From the NCBI RefSeq assembly GCF_037975245.1, contig NC_092581.1, positions 7,035,501-7,099,500 of the forward strand: 64,000 nt of DNA. Direction: 5' to 3'. The stretch comes from Apostichopus japonicus (taxonomy: Eukaryota; Echinodermata; Holothuroidea; Aspidochirotida; Stichopodidae). Every line of letters begins with the position of its first letter. Positions within the stretch are counted from its first letter, which is position 1. The notes under the pieces are model-generated. The model did not search any database, was not told the DNA's origin, and saw only the letters and a program-made list of their open reading frames with translations. Shown here in pieces: positions 36,059-48,448 of this stretch. The position numbers and the translations under genes were made by a program.

Positions 36059-36066
36059 GCTAGATT

Positions 36067-36934
36067 ATGGAAGTTATAATTAATATTTAGGTAGAACTGA
36101 ATGAAAGGAAATGAACTAAAAAATCACACTAACTCTGGTCTATGTTTAGTTGGAATAAACCCAGTGAGACTTCTTATGGTGGATCTGCCTTCTACACTCC
36201 AAGAGAAACTTTCTATTGAAAAATCGCTAAGAGAAAGAACAAGCACATGCATGGGAACACGATAAAATCAAATGCATAGAATGGCACTATAGGGTAACTT
36301 GGACGGTTCATTACCAACTATGGCTAATGGAGATCATAAATAAATCAGAAAGGGATTTCGGCATAAAATATATGTCTGGGTAGACCTATTTCACTTGAAG
36401 ACTATATTGCTAAATAAACTATTAAAGTTAGTTTATCTCCACTTGACCCGAGATGACTGATTGTCTGTTTACAGCTCCATGGTCAGCTCTAGAATGTAGC
36501 AGTGGAATCTTTCAGAATCTACGAAGGGGGTTACAGCGTTCAAAACCACTTTCAAGAAGAGAGGCAAGAACACTTCTCTGTTCTTTAAATCTGTAAATAT
36601 GTGAAGGGTTGACGGGTGAAATGAATAAAAGAAATAAAATTAAGTTCTATGAACGAATTGTTAAAACAAAAACGTTTTCAGTTCGTTGCCAGTCTACAGA
36701 AATCACTTCATTCTGAAAATGTAGTTGACGCTAAGGTCCCCCCCCCCCCAAAAAAAAAAAAAAAAAAAGAGTGCGCGTGTGTTTCTCCGGAATGGGAAGG
36801 AAACGTTGTATGCTGATGATTGTAAAGCACCAATTTATCATTAAACTTGCGAGCCAAAGGTGTTGCTTTTGTTTTGTATCACCACACTGGTACAGACGTA
36901 GAGTTGAAATTCAAAAAAGAAGATATTGATGAAT
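36067..36934. other. Foldback core, right part
   Basis: No gene recognised. A C run followed by an A run (36739-36768) is the only landmark. Confidence 0.45.
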
Positions 36935-39900
36935 GTACTGGATAATGATTGTGCATTAGTCGTTTGTATTGGTCAAAACTCTTTGGACCGGGTAAGACGC
37001 ATTATGGAACTCTTCAACAATGTCTTTAGAATTCATATGACCAATTGGTTGGGTGGTCCGAGGCGTGCTGGTCTTGACTGGGGCCTAAAGATTTTTGTAG
37101 GTCCATTTACATTCATTAACGAAGTGATGATTTAGTGGTCAGTTTAATTGGTCAAGCACATTTTGGACAGGGTAAGACACATTATGGTACTCTTCTACAA
37201 TGTCCTTAGAGTTCATGTTAACCATCGGTTTGGTGATCCAAGACGTGCTGCATGGATTAGGGCCCAAAGTTTTTTCGTGGTCCCGTTACACTCATTAAAA
37301 AAGTAATGATTTAATGGTCATTTAAATTGGTCAAGCACGCTTTGGACCGGGCAAGACGCATTATGGTACCCTTCTACAATGTCCTTAGAGTTCATGTTAA
37401 CCATCGGTTTGGTGGTCCAAGGCGTGCTGCATGGATTAGGGCCCAAAGTTTTTTGTGGTCCCGCTACACTCATTAAAAAAGTAATGATTTAATGGTCATT
37501 TAAATTGGTCAAGCACGCTTTGGACCGGGCAAGACGCATTATGGTACCCTTCTACAATGTCCTTAGAGTTCATGTTAACCATCGGTTTGGTGATCCAAAG
37601 CGTGCTGCATGGATTAGGGCCCAAAGCTTTTTCGTGGTCCCTTTTCACTCATTAAAAAAGTACTGATTTAATGGTCATTTAAATTGGTCAAGCACGCTTT
37701 GGACCGGGCAAGAAGCATTATGGTACTCTTCTATAATGTCCTTAGAGTTCATGTTAACCATCGGTTTGGTGGTCCAAGGCGTTCTGGTCTGGATTAGGGC
37801 CCAAAGCTTTTTCGTAGTCCCTTTTCACTCATTAAAGAAGCAATGATTTAGTGGTCATTTAAATTGGTCAAGCACGCTTTGGACCGGGCAAGAAGCATTA
37901 TGGTACTCTTCTAAAATGTCCTTAGAGTTCATGTTAACCATCGGTTTGGTGGTCCAAAGCGTGCTGCATGGATTAGGGCCCAAAGCTTTTTCGTGGTCCG
38001 GTTGCACTCGATGATGAAGTAATGATTTAATGGTCAGTTTAATTGGTCAAGCACGCTTTGGACCGGGCAAGACGCATTATGGTACTCTTCTACAATGTCC
38101 TTAGAGTTCATGTTAACCATCGGTTTGGTGGTCCAAAGCGTGCTGCATGGCTTAGGGCCCAAAGCTTTTTCGTGGTCCGGTTACACTCGATGATGAAGTA
38201 ATGATTTAATGGTCAGTTTAATTGGTCAAGCACGCTTTGGACCGGGCAAGACGCATTATGGTACTCTTCTACAATGTCCTTAGAGTTCATGTTAACCATC
38301 GGTTTGGTGGTCCAAAGCGTGCTGCATGGCTTAGGGCCCAAAGCTTTTTCGTGGTCCGGTTACACTCGATGATGAAGTAATGATTTAATGGTCAGTTTAA
38401 TTGGTCAAGCACGCTTTGGACCGGGCAAGACGCATTATGGTACTCTTCTACAATGTCCTTAGAGTTAATGTTAACCATCGGTTTGGTGGTCCAAAGCGTG
38501 CTGCATGGATTAGGGATCCAAAGCTTTTTCGTGGTCCGGTTACACTCGATGATGAAGTAATGATTTAATGGTCAGTTTAATTGGTCAAGCACGCTTTGGA
38601 CCGGGCAAGACGCATTATGGTACTCTTCTACAATGTCCTTAGAGTTCATGTTAACCATCGGTTTGGTGGTCCAAAGCGTGCTGCATGGATTAGGGATCCA
38701 AAGCTTTTTCGTGGTCCGGTTACACTCGATGATGAAGTAATGATTTAATGGTCAGTTTAATTGGTCAAGCACGCTTTGGACCGGGCAAGACGCATTATGG
38801 TACTCTTCTACAATGTCCTTAGAGTTAATGTTAACCATCGGTTTGGTGGTCCAAAGCGTGCTGCATGGATTAGGGATCCAAAGCTTTTTCGTGGTTCGGT
38901 TACACTCGATGATGAAGTAATGATTTAATGGTCAGTTTAATTGGTCAAGCACGCTTTGGACCGGGCAAGACGCATTATGGTACTCTTCTACAATGTCCTT
39001 AGAGTTCATGGTAACCATCGGTTTGGTGGTCCAAAGCGTGCTGCATGGATTAGGGATCCAAAGCTTTTTCGTGGTACCGTTACACTCGATGATGAAGTAA
39101 TGATTTAATGGTCAGTTTAATTGGTCAAGCACGCTTTGGACCGGGCAAGACGCATTATGGTACTCTTCTACAATGTCCTTAGAGTTCATGTTAACCATCG
39201 GTTTGGTGGTCCAAAGCGTGCTGCATGGATTAGGGATCCAAAGCTTTTTCGTGGTCCGGTTACACTCGATGATGAAGTAATGATTTAATGGTCAGTTTAA
39301 TTGGTCAAGCACGCTTTGGACCGGGCAAGACGCATTATGGTACTCTTCTACAATGTCCTTAGAGTTAATGTTAACCATCGGTTTGGTGGTCCAAAGCGTG
39401 CTGCATGGATTAGGGATCCAAAGCTTTTTCGTGGTTCGGTTACACTCGATGATGAAGTAATGATTTAATGGTCAGTTTAATTGGTCAAGCACGCTTTGGA
39501 CCGGGCAAGACGCATTATGGTACTCTTCTACAATGTCCTTAGAGTTCATGGTAACCATCGGTTTGGTGGTCCAAAGCGTGCTGCATGGATTAGGGATCCA
39601 AAGCTTTTTCGTGGTACCGTTACACTCGATGATGAAGTAATGATTTAATGGTCAGTTTAATTGGTCAAGCACGCTTTGGACCGGGCAAGACGCATTATGG
39701 TACTCTTCTACAATGTCCTTAGAGTTCATGTTAACCATCGGTTTGGTGGTCCAAAGCGTGCTGCATGGATTAGGGCCCAAAGCTTTTTCGTGGTCCGGTT
39801 ACACTCGATGATGAAGTAATGATTTAATGGTCAGTTTAATTGGTCAAGCACGCTTTGGACCGGGCAAGACGCATTATGGTACTCTTCTACAATGACCTTA

Positions 39901-40620
39901 GTGTTCATGTTAACCATCGGTTTGGTGGTCCAAAGCGTGCTGCATGGATTATGGCCCAAAGCTTTTTCGTGGTCCCGTTACACTCGATGATGAAGTAATG
40001 ATTTAATGGTCAGTTTAATTGGTCAAGCACGCTTTGGACCGGGCAAGACGCATTATGGTACTCTTCTACAATGTCTTTAGAGTTCATGTTAACCATCGGT
40101 TTGGTGGTCCAAAGCGTGCTGCATGGCTTAGGGCCCAAAGCTTTTTCGTGGTCCGGTTACACTCGATGATGAAGTAATGATTTAATGGTCAGTTTAATTG
40201 GTCAAGCACTCTTTGGACCGGGTAAGACGCATTATGTTACCCTTCTACAAGGTCCTTAGACTTCCTATGACCCATTGGTTTAGCGGTCCAAGGCTTCTGG
40301 TCTTGATTAGGGCCCAAATGTTTATATTTCAGTTCCCGTTACATTTATTTAAAAAAATGTTGATTTAATGGTCATTTTAATTGGTCAAGCACTCTTTGGA
40401 CCGGGCAAGACGCATTATGGTATCCTTCTATAATGTGTTAAGAATTCATATGACCCATTGGTAAGGTGGTCCAAGGCGTGCTAGTCTTGATTAGGGCCTA
40501 AAGTAATTTTTTTACATTAATTTAAGAACTGATGAAGTACTGGTCATTTTAGTTGGTCAAGAACTATTTGGACCGGGCAAGATGCATTATGGTACCCTTC
40601 TACATAGTCATTAGAGTTCA
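36935..40620 (-). repeat. Right-arm 180-bp tandem repeats (about 21 copies)
   Basis: This is the reverse complement of the left-arm unit (TTTGGACCGGGCAAGACGCA, GGTTTGGTGGTCCAAAGCGT). Units between about 38040 and 39840 repeat at almost exactly 180 bp and are nearly identical, so they amplified recently. A three-unit (540-bp) higher-order pattern, marked by AGAGTTAATG, GTGGTTCGGT and GTGGTACCGT variants, occurs at 38821-39360 and again from 39361. Confidence 0.96.
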
Positions 40621-40808
40621 TATGACCCATAGATAACCTCTTTCCAGGACCAAATGTTGTACATCTTGTAAGAAAGCTTTTGTCTTGCCAGAGGTGTTAC
40701 GCCGATACCATTGTCGAATACGTAACTGAATAGCTGGCAGTTACTCATTCGCGAATGTCGAACGAGGAACGGGGAATAAGTATCTAACTTCACACCGGTC
40801 ACACGACC

Positions 40809-41636
40809 GCAGTTGTAGTACTGTGTGTCATGTCTTACTGTCCTTGTTTTCTTAGTGGCTGCTGTTAGTGTCTGCTCTTAGTGGCTGCTACCTTCAATGA
40901 GGCTCCTTCACGGTCTATTTGTTTACTGTAAGAAGTATTAACCGTTTTTGCTCAGGAAAGCTTGATAGTCTGAAGTTATTATAACGTGTGCTTTTAGTAT
41001 ACTGCCAAAGAAGTAAGTTGTTGTTTTTGTATTGATATTTTATGTAGAAGTAACGGTAAATTTAGTATGTTTAGTTTGGTTTAATTGCACGTTTTTTTTA
41101 TTCAATGTAGTGTAGGGTTCATTTGCGCGAATTCAAATTATTCTGTTTATGTATATGTATATGCATTGATTAGATGCATTGATTGTAGATTACGAGGGTT
41201 TTTTTTTTTTACTTTTATTTGTAATTCAGGCATATCTGTTTAGTAGCAAAGTTTAAAGGCTAAGATTAATTAGTTTTCTCTTATTTTGTTTGATCCCAGA
41301 TTGAATGAAACTCATTGACGTAAATATAGATCAGATCATACAGTTTACGCAGTTGCTAAAACTCTGGGTATTCTCTAGTCTTCGCCGGTCCAAATATCAC
41401 AAAGTGTGAATGAAAACAACTCTTGATCCTAATTTTAGTTGATTTTCCTTGTCTGAACCTTCCTTACACTACTGTATACATCTGGGAAATGGACAGAACA
41501 ATTTCTGAAGTACAGTATATCTATAATTGGGAACTGTAGTACTCTACCCTAGAAGGGGAAAGTTGAAGGTCAATAGTGCAAAGGAATAAATAACATTGTT
41601 TGATTAGAACTTAAAGTACATGGGGGTGTAGAATTC
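40809..41636. other. No recognisable feature
   Basis: AT-rich sequence between two foldback-type elements, with short T runs and no gene recognised. Confidence 0.35.
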
Positions 41637-41639
41637 TAC

Positions 41640-42215
41640 CGAAATCCCAGATCTGGGCCAGATATAAAAATCCAGATCTGGCCCAGATCTGGAATTTCAA
41701 TCTGGGCCAGATCTGCTGCAGATCTGGAATTTATATCTGGCCAGATAAAAAATTGGGCAGATATAACTTGATCTATAAAATCAAGTTTTATATGACCCAT
41801 ATAAAATTTGATCTGGTTTAATTTTATTGCATCCATATCTGGACCAGATAAAACTTTATCTGGTTGATATAAAGAAAATCCAGATTAACTTTTATATGGC
41901 CCATATAAAATTTGATCTGGTTCAATTTTATTGCATCCATATCTGGGCCAGATAAAACTTTATCTGGTTGATATAAAGAAAATCCAGATAAACTTTTGTA
42001 TGGCCCATATAAAATTTGATCTGGTTCAATTTTATTGCATCCATATCTGGGCCAGATAAAACTTTATCTGGTTGATATAAAGAAAATCCAGATAATCTTT
42101 TATAGCCCATATAAAATTTTATATGGTTGAAGTTTATGGCTTCCATATCTGGGCCAGATAAAACTTTATCTGGTTGATATAAAGAAAATCCAGATAAACT
42201 TTTATATGGCCGAAA
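41640..42215. repeat. ~104-bp tandem repeat, left arm
   Basis: CTTTATCTGGTTGATATAAA recurs at about 41854, 41958, 42062 and 42164. The first 150 bases hold denser CCAGATCTGG palindromes. Confidence 0.9.
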
Positions 42216-43189
42216 AAGTGGCCAAAACTGGACAAGCATTGAGAGTAACTTTCCAGTGGATCAGTTATCTCTGTTCTGGTACAGTGAGACCCATACAGAG
42301 AGCAAGACACACAAAATATAAACACAGAACTCAACTGGATTGGAACAAAGTGGAAATATGTAATGTGCATGCACATTACACACTTTTACTATACCTTACC
42401 AAAACATTTGCAAACTGATATTGAATACATGTACATTCAAATATTTCGCCCAGGTAAATCATATTACTTACTTAAATAAACTGGCATCGCGCGGTACCAC
42501 TAGTACACTTAAACATAATAATTGAAGGTTGAGTTCTTTATTCTTCTGTGGTCCTGTAGATGTTGATACTAAATTGCGTTGTGCTATTCTTTTATTTAAT
42601 ATATTTGCTTAAATAAATAAGTTCCAGGAGGGCGATATATGTTCCATTGAATCCATTCTGAACCGAAGTTCAGTCCCAAAATATATTCCTTGTTGCCATC
42701 CGTTCCAAAAAATTCTTCGTTACTTCTGACTGTTCAGTTCACTATAGAAACCTTTGCCAATGTCCAGACATCAATAGGTTATGATTCACGAATCTCCATC
42801 ACATTTTCTTTATGTACCAATCCTTTCTGTTAAACTTCCTTCTGCTCTTTACTCCTACCATGTGGACACTAGTGTACACATAGCTCCCTTTCCTATCTCA
42901 CTCCTAGAGTATCAATACACATATATGTCCATTGTTCAAAAGCGGCCTTCACACTTAATCAACCTCTGAGTCATCCTGTTTCAAGCTAAGACCCTGTGGT
43001 TGCCTAGCAACCCAGATAGAGATAGTTATTCCCCCCTCCCCCCTTTGACTTAGTGTGCAGTGTAAGTCTTACTATTGAAATATATATGCATAGTGCAGTG
43101 CTACAATATAGTGTAATGTAAATCTCTATGAAAATGAACTATGTAAGAGCATACAGTCTTAAAGTTTTATCTGTCAATATAAAGTCAGG
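42216..43189. other. Core of the second foldback-like element
   Basis: Non-repetitive, with no gene or transposase recognised. Confidence 0.4.
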
Positions 43190-43911
43190 TATAACTGGAT
43201 ATACATGATGTATATCCAGTTATCTGCATATCTGGATTGACTCTATATCCAGTCATATCTGGCTTTATATGGCCAGATAAAATTATCTGCATATTTGGAT
43301 TGACTCTATATCCAGTTATATCTGGCTTTATATGGCCAGATAAAACTTTATCTGCGTATCTGGATTGACTCTATATTCAGTCATATCTGGCTTTATAAGG
43401 CCAGATAAAACTTTATCTGCATATCTGGATTGGCTCTATATCCAGTTATATCTGGCTTTATATGGCCAGATAAAACTTTATCTGCATATCTGGATTGACT
43501 CTTCATCCAATCATATCTGGCTTTATATGGCCAGATAAAACTTTATCTGCATATCTGGATTGACTCTATATCCAGTTATATCTGGCTTTATATGGCCAGA
43601 TAAAACTTTATCTGCATATCTGGGATGATTCTTTATCCAGTTATATCTGGCTTTATATGGCCAGATAAAACTTTATCTGCATATCTGGATTGACTCTTCA
43701 TCCAATCATATCTGGCTTTATATGGCCAGATAAAACTTTATCTGCATATCTGGATTGACTCTATATCCAGAACTGGCTTTATATGGCCAGATAAAACTTT
43801 ATCTGCATATCTGGATTGACTCTTCATCCAGTCATATCTGGCTTTATATGGCCAGATAAAACTTGGTCTGGCCAGATTAAACCAGATATAAAGCCAGATC
43901 TGGCATTTCGG
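43190..43911. repeat. 65-66-bp tandem repeat, right arm
   Basis: About eleven units contain TATCTGGCTTTATATGGCCA and ACTTTATCTGCATATCTGG. The unit alternates inverted TCTGG/CCAGA words, so a single strand could fold many times. Confidence 0.92.
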
Positions 43912-43913
43912 TA

Positions 43914-46900
43914 AGGGTAAGGGTAATATCACTTCATAACATCCCTCTTGCCTTGAGAAAGTTTTGAACAAACTCTTTAACCTCTGAAGTAGGTAAACTT
44001 CAAAGTTACATCAAACAAATTTCTTGATAAAAGGATCTTACATCATGAATATGAAAAGCATATGAAAAAAGAATACAAGTGAAAGATTTTTGGTCAATGA
44101 GAGGTTTGATGTAAATGAAAGGAAAAGGACTGTTCCAACCCTTAAATTGTATTTTACACTTAAACAATATCATATTTATGCATTCTCCTCTCAAGACTCA
44201 AGTTCTGTGAAACACACTAAAAAAATGTAACCAATTTCCAAAGGTAAGGCTGCACATGAATACCAATGGTGCTCTCGGAATATAAATCCTAGAAAAGTAT
44301 CTGCAAAACTAGGTACAGTATTCTACCAAAGCAGACATGAGAATCATTACCTTGCACTTCAAGATTACTTTGTCAGAAAGAACACTGATAACAGTACATT
44401 CATTTGCTGTCTCTGTAAAGTAAGCATTACTATACTTGACGCATCAAGTCTTTGCACATAATCGACTACACATAAATCATTAAACGCAAGTGTCATGGAC
44501 CAAATCAAAGGTTAAACTAAAAGCATCATGGACATATCAACCTGCAGAAACCCACGTTGCTAATGTAGAGCGAGCATTGTAGTTACCCTTTCCCTCTCCC
44601 AGCTTGCACAGGTTTTGGCAAAACATTCCTGAATAATCCATTACACAATAAATTTTTTCTGCTTGTGAACAAATACTTCTGGCAGATATTGCATTACTGG
44701 GTGGAATAACATGAGATAAATAGTCATATATATTAATAAAGAATGGACATGCCCCTTGCTGTAGCTGCAATTCTAAACATCCAATTTTGAGTTGAAAACC
44801 TTAATCAGTGCGTGCAACTGAATGAATTTCATAGCTCTCAACTCTGCTTGCTCAAAAATGTGACTAGTTTTCATTTGAAGCACTCTAGTTATCAATGGTT
44901 GAGGTTGAATATACAACTCTGAATGTGGTTCACAATTTCCCTTTCTAGTTTCTAATATACCAACCTTTTTTTATGAACTATCAAAGGAGGCTCATTCTGC
45001 CTGCAATGCAAAAGAGGAACTTCAAGTACAGGTAACAATGCAACAACTGGCATTTCTAGTGAATATTTCAAACCCATTGGGAAGCAATTCACAATGAAAA
45101 TCAGACCAGTTGTGAAGCAATTCAACTAAAATTTTCAGAATAGGCTTATTTGTGGTGAACCATGCATACAATAAATTTGGTAATTTTTAAAACAGGTTCC
45201 TGGGTAAATTACTGTACTTCATGCATCCTCAAATTTAAAGGATTTTTTTAATGCATATTTCGTAGAAGGTTATTGATATAGCCTATCCCTGGGTTACTGT
45301 AATTTTTGTGGAGCTGGTTGTTTACAGAGACTGCAAAGAGCCCAGGGTAAATATTGGATCAGGTTTTGAGGATTTGCGCATGTGTAGTTTAAACTCTGAA
45401 GTTCGAACAGGCCTACGATATGTATACAAATAGTGAATAGTGAACTGTGGAATTTAGCAAGAAAGAAATTAACCTATGGAGTTGGCGACAGGGAAGTACA
45501 AATATAACGGCTAATGAATGGGGGACTGGGCGGTGAAAATTGATTGAAGGGGAAGGACAGGCTAACAGAGGTAAAACAGTGAAGCTAGTAAGGTACTTGA
45601 CCAGCTGCCCTATAGTGTAGAATATATCCGCACAGTATGGGATTGGGAAGTGATATGATAGCAACTAAATTAGGGGGCCTAGCAAAAATAAACGCAATTG
45701 TTGTTCGATCGGGACCTAATTTTTTAGTAACATTACTGGGTTAGGATACACTTACCCTACAATATTATTACAACACTTGCTTAAAATAATACTTTATGGC
45801 ACAGTTATTTTTGATCTCATTGGGGAGAGTACGAAAAAATGGAGACAGCATGGTTTCACTCACCCGTTAAATTGCCAATTGCACATCAAAAAGTTACACA
45901 AATATTAAAAACCACTGGTAAAAAAATAAACATCAGCTCTGGTCTGGTCTCTGATCCTCAGGGTTGTCATCTCTGGGAGTGGAAATATTCCTATTATTGT
46001 CTTTGCAAATCTAACTTCAAGCTTCAGGTGGCAACTAAAGGAATGTCTTGAACTTGCAAGCCTATATTGCTTAAGTTAAGCCATTTTGATGTCAAGTTCA
46101 AACTTTTGTCTTCAGTATGTTGTCTTCAGTATGACGCCTTATCGAAGCGATGAGCCAAACATTCGATCCGGGTGTTCCTCCTTTCGCTAGACCGAGCCTA
46201 GCAGTAGCCTAACATCAGGCGATACGTGCATGGTTAGGTCTATACCTCCAGAAAATAAAAATTAGGGCCTATGTGGATGTTTCAGTGCTTTAAAAGTAAT
46301 TCCACTGTTTTAAATCCGCTCTTGCACCATGAAATGTTTATTGCAAAAGCATTATAATTTTATGATATCTATGCAACTTAGATGTCGTGTAGAGAGAAGT
46401 TTGGGGCCATTAAAAGAGGCTATTCACTACTGTACTAACAAAGTTGATAAATGGGGATTTTCAGTCCAGTTCATCGATGACTTTATTGTTCAGTCTAATT
46501 TGTCTCAAATACAACAGCACTGGTGTGTATGTTAGTTGAGCTTTTTGAATTATTCACAGTATTTGACGAACAGTTTTGTGAATGGTAATAATATATGCTT
46601 AAAACATGTTGTATTGCAGTAAATGTATACATGTTGGTCAGGGGTAGTAGATATGTGCAGCTGGTCTCTTGAATGTGGGGCTTAATGTAAAATTTCAATT
46701 TAATTTGGCATGATCCCATGCAAATGGTCTGCATAATATTTGGTATGAAGCTATACTTAAACAAGAATTTATATATATAGTACATGGCATAATCTCATAT
46801 TAGTGGTGCCACCAATTTAAAATCAGTCAGATAGCCTATGTACTACATGTGTGCTTATAAACATGATAATACTGTACATGAAGGGCACTATGTTAGTATC

Positions 46901-47340
46901 AGACTCAAATTTATGTTGGTCTTGAATCGTAAAAGAGCCCTATCGTTAGGTCTTCCAATAGTTTATCTTTCCAATATTTTGTAAGCTATATATTACATGG
47001 ATTACCTGGTACAAACTAGTAGTTGATAGTGTTAGGTAGGACAACACATTATGTCATTAGTTATTTAACTGTTGTTGCACAAAATCATTTTAAATCAGCT
47101 ACAGGTACAAAAAATAATTGAAAATGGGTCACTCATGTAGGTTTATGTCATATTGGGTACAAACTATACCGTTACACCTGGAGGTACAATAGATGATTCA
47201 AGAATGTCTCCAAATTATTGGGTTGACAGGGCTTTTACTTGTAAATGCCTAAATGTCATGTTATAATCAACTCTCAGATTATGGTGAGTACTATGATGGC
47301 CAGAAAATGATATTAACTTAACCAACTGTAACTGCATATT
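43914..47340. other. Long stretch without a recognised gene
   Basis: I saw no repeat array or convincing coding segment. Short frames at 44537-44770 (minus) and 45839-46051 (plus) have no recognised motif. If the SET-like exon downstream belongs to a gene, its 5' exons could lie here. Confidence 0.35.
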
Positions 47341-47352
47341 TTGTGGTTACAG

Positions 47353-47474
47353 GTTATGGAGTATTGCACATAGGAAGTTCATCAAAGGGGAGTTCCTAGT
47401 AGAGTATTGTGGAGAGCTAATTTCCCACAAGGAAGCTCTGAAGAGGAAAAAGGTGTACCATGAGGAAAAAGGAT
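47353..47474 (+). pseudogene. SET-domain-like exon fragment
   Basis: After a good acceptor (TTTGTGGTTACAG), the frame reads AHRKFIKGEFLVEYCGEL, then ISHKEALKRKKVYHEEKG. This matches the first part of the SET domain of KMT5A/SET8-like lysine methyltransferases, where a (R/Y)GVFAxRxFxKGEFxxEYxGELI segment binds the methyl donor. The preceding GYGV is in a different frame, which suggests a one-base loss near 47364. A possible donor (GG|GTAGAG) follows near 47474. The second half of the SET domain (with the NHS/ELxY-type motifs) was not found in the window, so this is a partial, possibly dead gene, or its missing exons are too diverged to see. Confidence 0.5.
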
Positions 47475-47766
47475 GGGGTAGAGTAACTGAGGCCATAGAC
47501 CCCATTTTGTAATACTGTATTTTAATCATATCTGAAACCTTTGAGGATTGATACCATTGAGTATGGCATGATAAAAGTGAAGTGCTTATTATAATGAACT
47601 CAACCCCTAAGCCTTTTCCAACCAGTTTCACCTACTGTTTGTCCCTCTCTTCATAGCTTTTTCAATGCAGTCTTGCTTTTCATCTAATTCCGTTATCATA
47701 GTTACCTGCTCTACCCTCTATTACTGTTTTCACCCATCATATTTACTTAACTGTCTTGAAGGAACT

Positions 47767-48395
47767 TGAGCAAGTAGCATGCATTATTCTGACTATCTTG
47801 CCAGGATATTGTTTTATATAATGCAAAAATGTAAACTAGCTCTGTCTTCTGCTTTGAATTTTAGCTGTAACAAGTAATGAGGAGAGTGATGGAGATGAAG
47901 ATGAATGTCCCTGTTTGCAAACGTCGCAACACTCCAAAGGGTCAACAAGGTATGGACTGCAATCTCTGCGATTTGCATTAAAACCACAATTAATAGTACA
48001 CATGATATACAGGAGAGAAGTAGATGTTATGTCTAACACATTGTAACTTGCTTATTCTTATTTCACACATATAGTAATATTTAGAGCAACTATGTTTTTG
48101 AAGTTCTTCTTTCATTTTTTCATTTCATTTATATTGTTTTATATAACATAAGTATGACATAACAACATAGGAGATAAGAACCAAAACCTGTGAAAGGAAG
48201 TGTACAAAAAAATCCCTATGGGGCATGTTGAGTATTGACACTCCCTGACAAAATATAGAACTTAACAACTTTACTACTTATCAGAGGTTTAGCATGTAGT
48301 TTTATCCACCGACAACACCTAATGGGCAATTAGTATTGTTTTTTTTTTATTGGGACTTTCACTTCCAACCTGCTTTACTTGCACTCTGTAACTTC
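47767..48395 (+). repeat. Segmental duplication, copy 1 (includes an acidic exon)
   Basis: From GCATTATTCTGACTATCTTG through the exon and into the following intron, this stretch parallels 51812-52250 at an offset of about 4 kb, with diverged indels. Confidence 0.75.
47865..47949 (+). pseudogene. Acidic exon, copy 1 (frame altered)
   Basis: The segment is bounded by TTTTAG and AAG|GTATGG. It reads SNEESDGDEDE in one frame, and CKRRNTPKGQQ continues in another. Compared with copy 2 it has 5 extra bases (1+3+1), which breaks the frame relation. It may be a decayed duplicate or a skipped exon. Confidence 0.5.
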
Positions 48396-48442
48396 TCTGT
48401 TTTGTTTGGACCTGTGTGAGGCTGTATGTGTGGTGGGATGTT
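48396..48442. other. Short spacer before the third foldback element
   Basis: Non-repetitive; ends in the GTGTTA target duplication. Confidence 0.4.
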
Positions 48443-48448
48443 GTGTTA

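Larger units (their letters stand above)
31561..40799. mobile_element. 9.2-kb foldback-type element with tandem-repeat arms
   Basis: The element starts ACCGGTGTGAAGTTAGATAC and ends with the exact reverse complement. It is flanked by perfect 9-bp duplications CACACGACC (31552-31560 and 40800-40808). The first ~240 bases of each end match in inverted orientation with few differences. Inside these come arms of tandem ~180-bp units: about 10 in the left arm (to about 33480) and about 21, inverted, in the right arm (from about 36935). The core (33481-36934) encodes no recognisable transposase and holds a hAT-type insertion. Long inverted arms of tandem repeats define foldback elements such as Drosophila FB and sea-urchin TU. 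A 9-bp duplication is known for FB and for Mutator-like elements. It is therefore probably non-autonomous and mobilised in trans. Confidence 0.9.
41639..43911. mobile_element. Second foldback-like element with CCAGAT-rich arms
   Basis: It starts CCGAAATCCCAGATCTGG and ends CCAGATCTGGCATTTCGG. TA on each side (41637-41638, 43912-43913) is the likely target duplication. The left arm is built of ~104-bp units and the right arm of 65-66-bp units. Both are saturated with the near-palindromes CCAGATCTGG, CTGGCCAG and TATCTGG. The core (about 42216-43190) has no transposase. A TA duplication would fit the Tc1/mariner or a similar group, but two bases are weak evidence. Confidence 0.65.

Noticed and set aside
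41928-42376. Open frames with YLDFLYINQIKFYLAQIW repeats
   Set aside because: Translation of the ~104-bp arm repeat, not a gene.
44537-44770. hAT dimerisation domain on the minus strand (VIPPSNAISARSICSQ)
   Set aside because: The resemblance to the usual SSERxFSxA motif is weak, the key residues are missing, and nothing upstream looks like a transposase.
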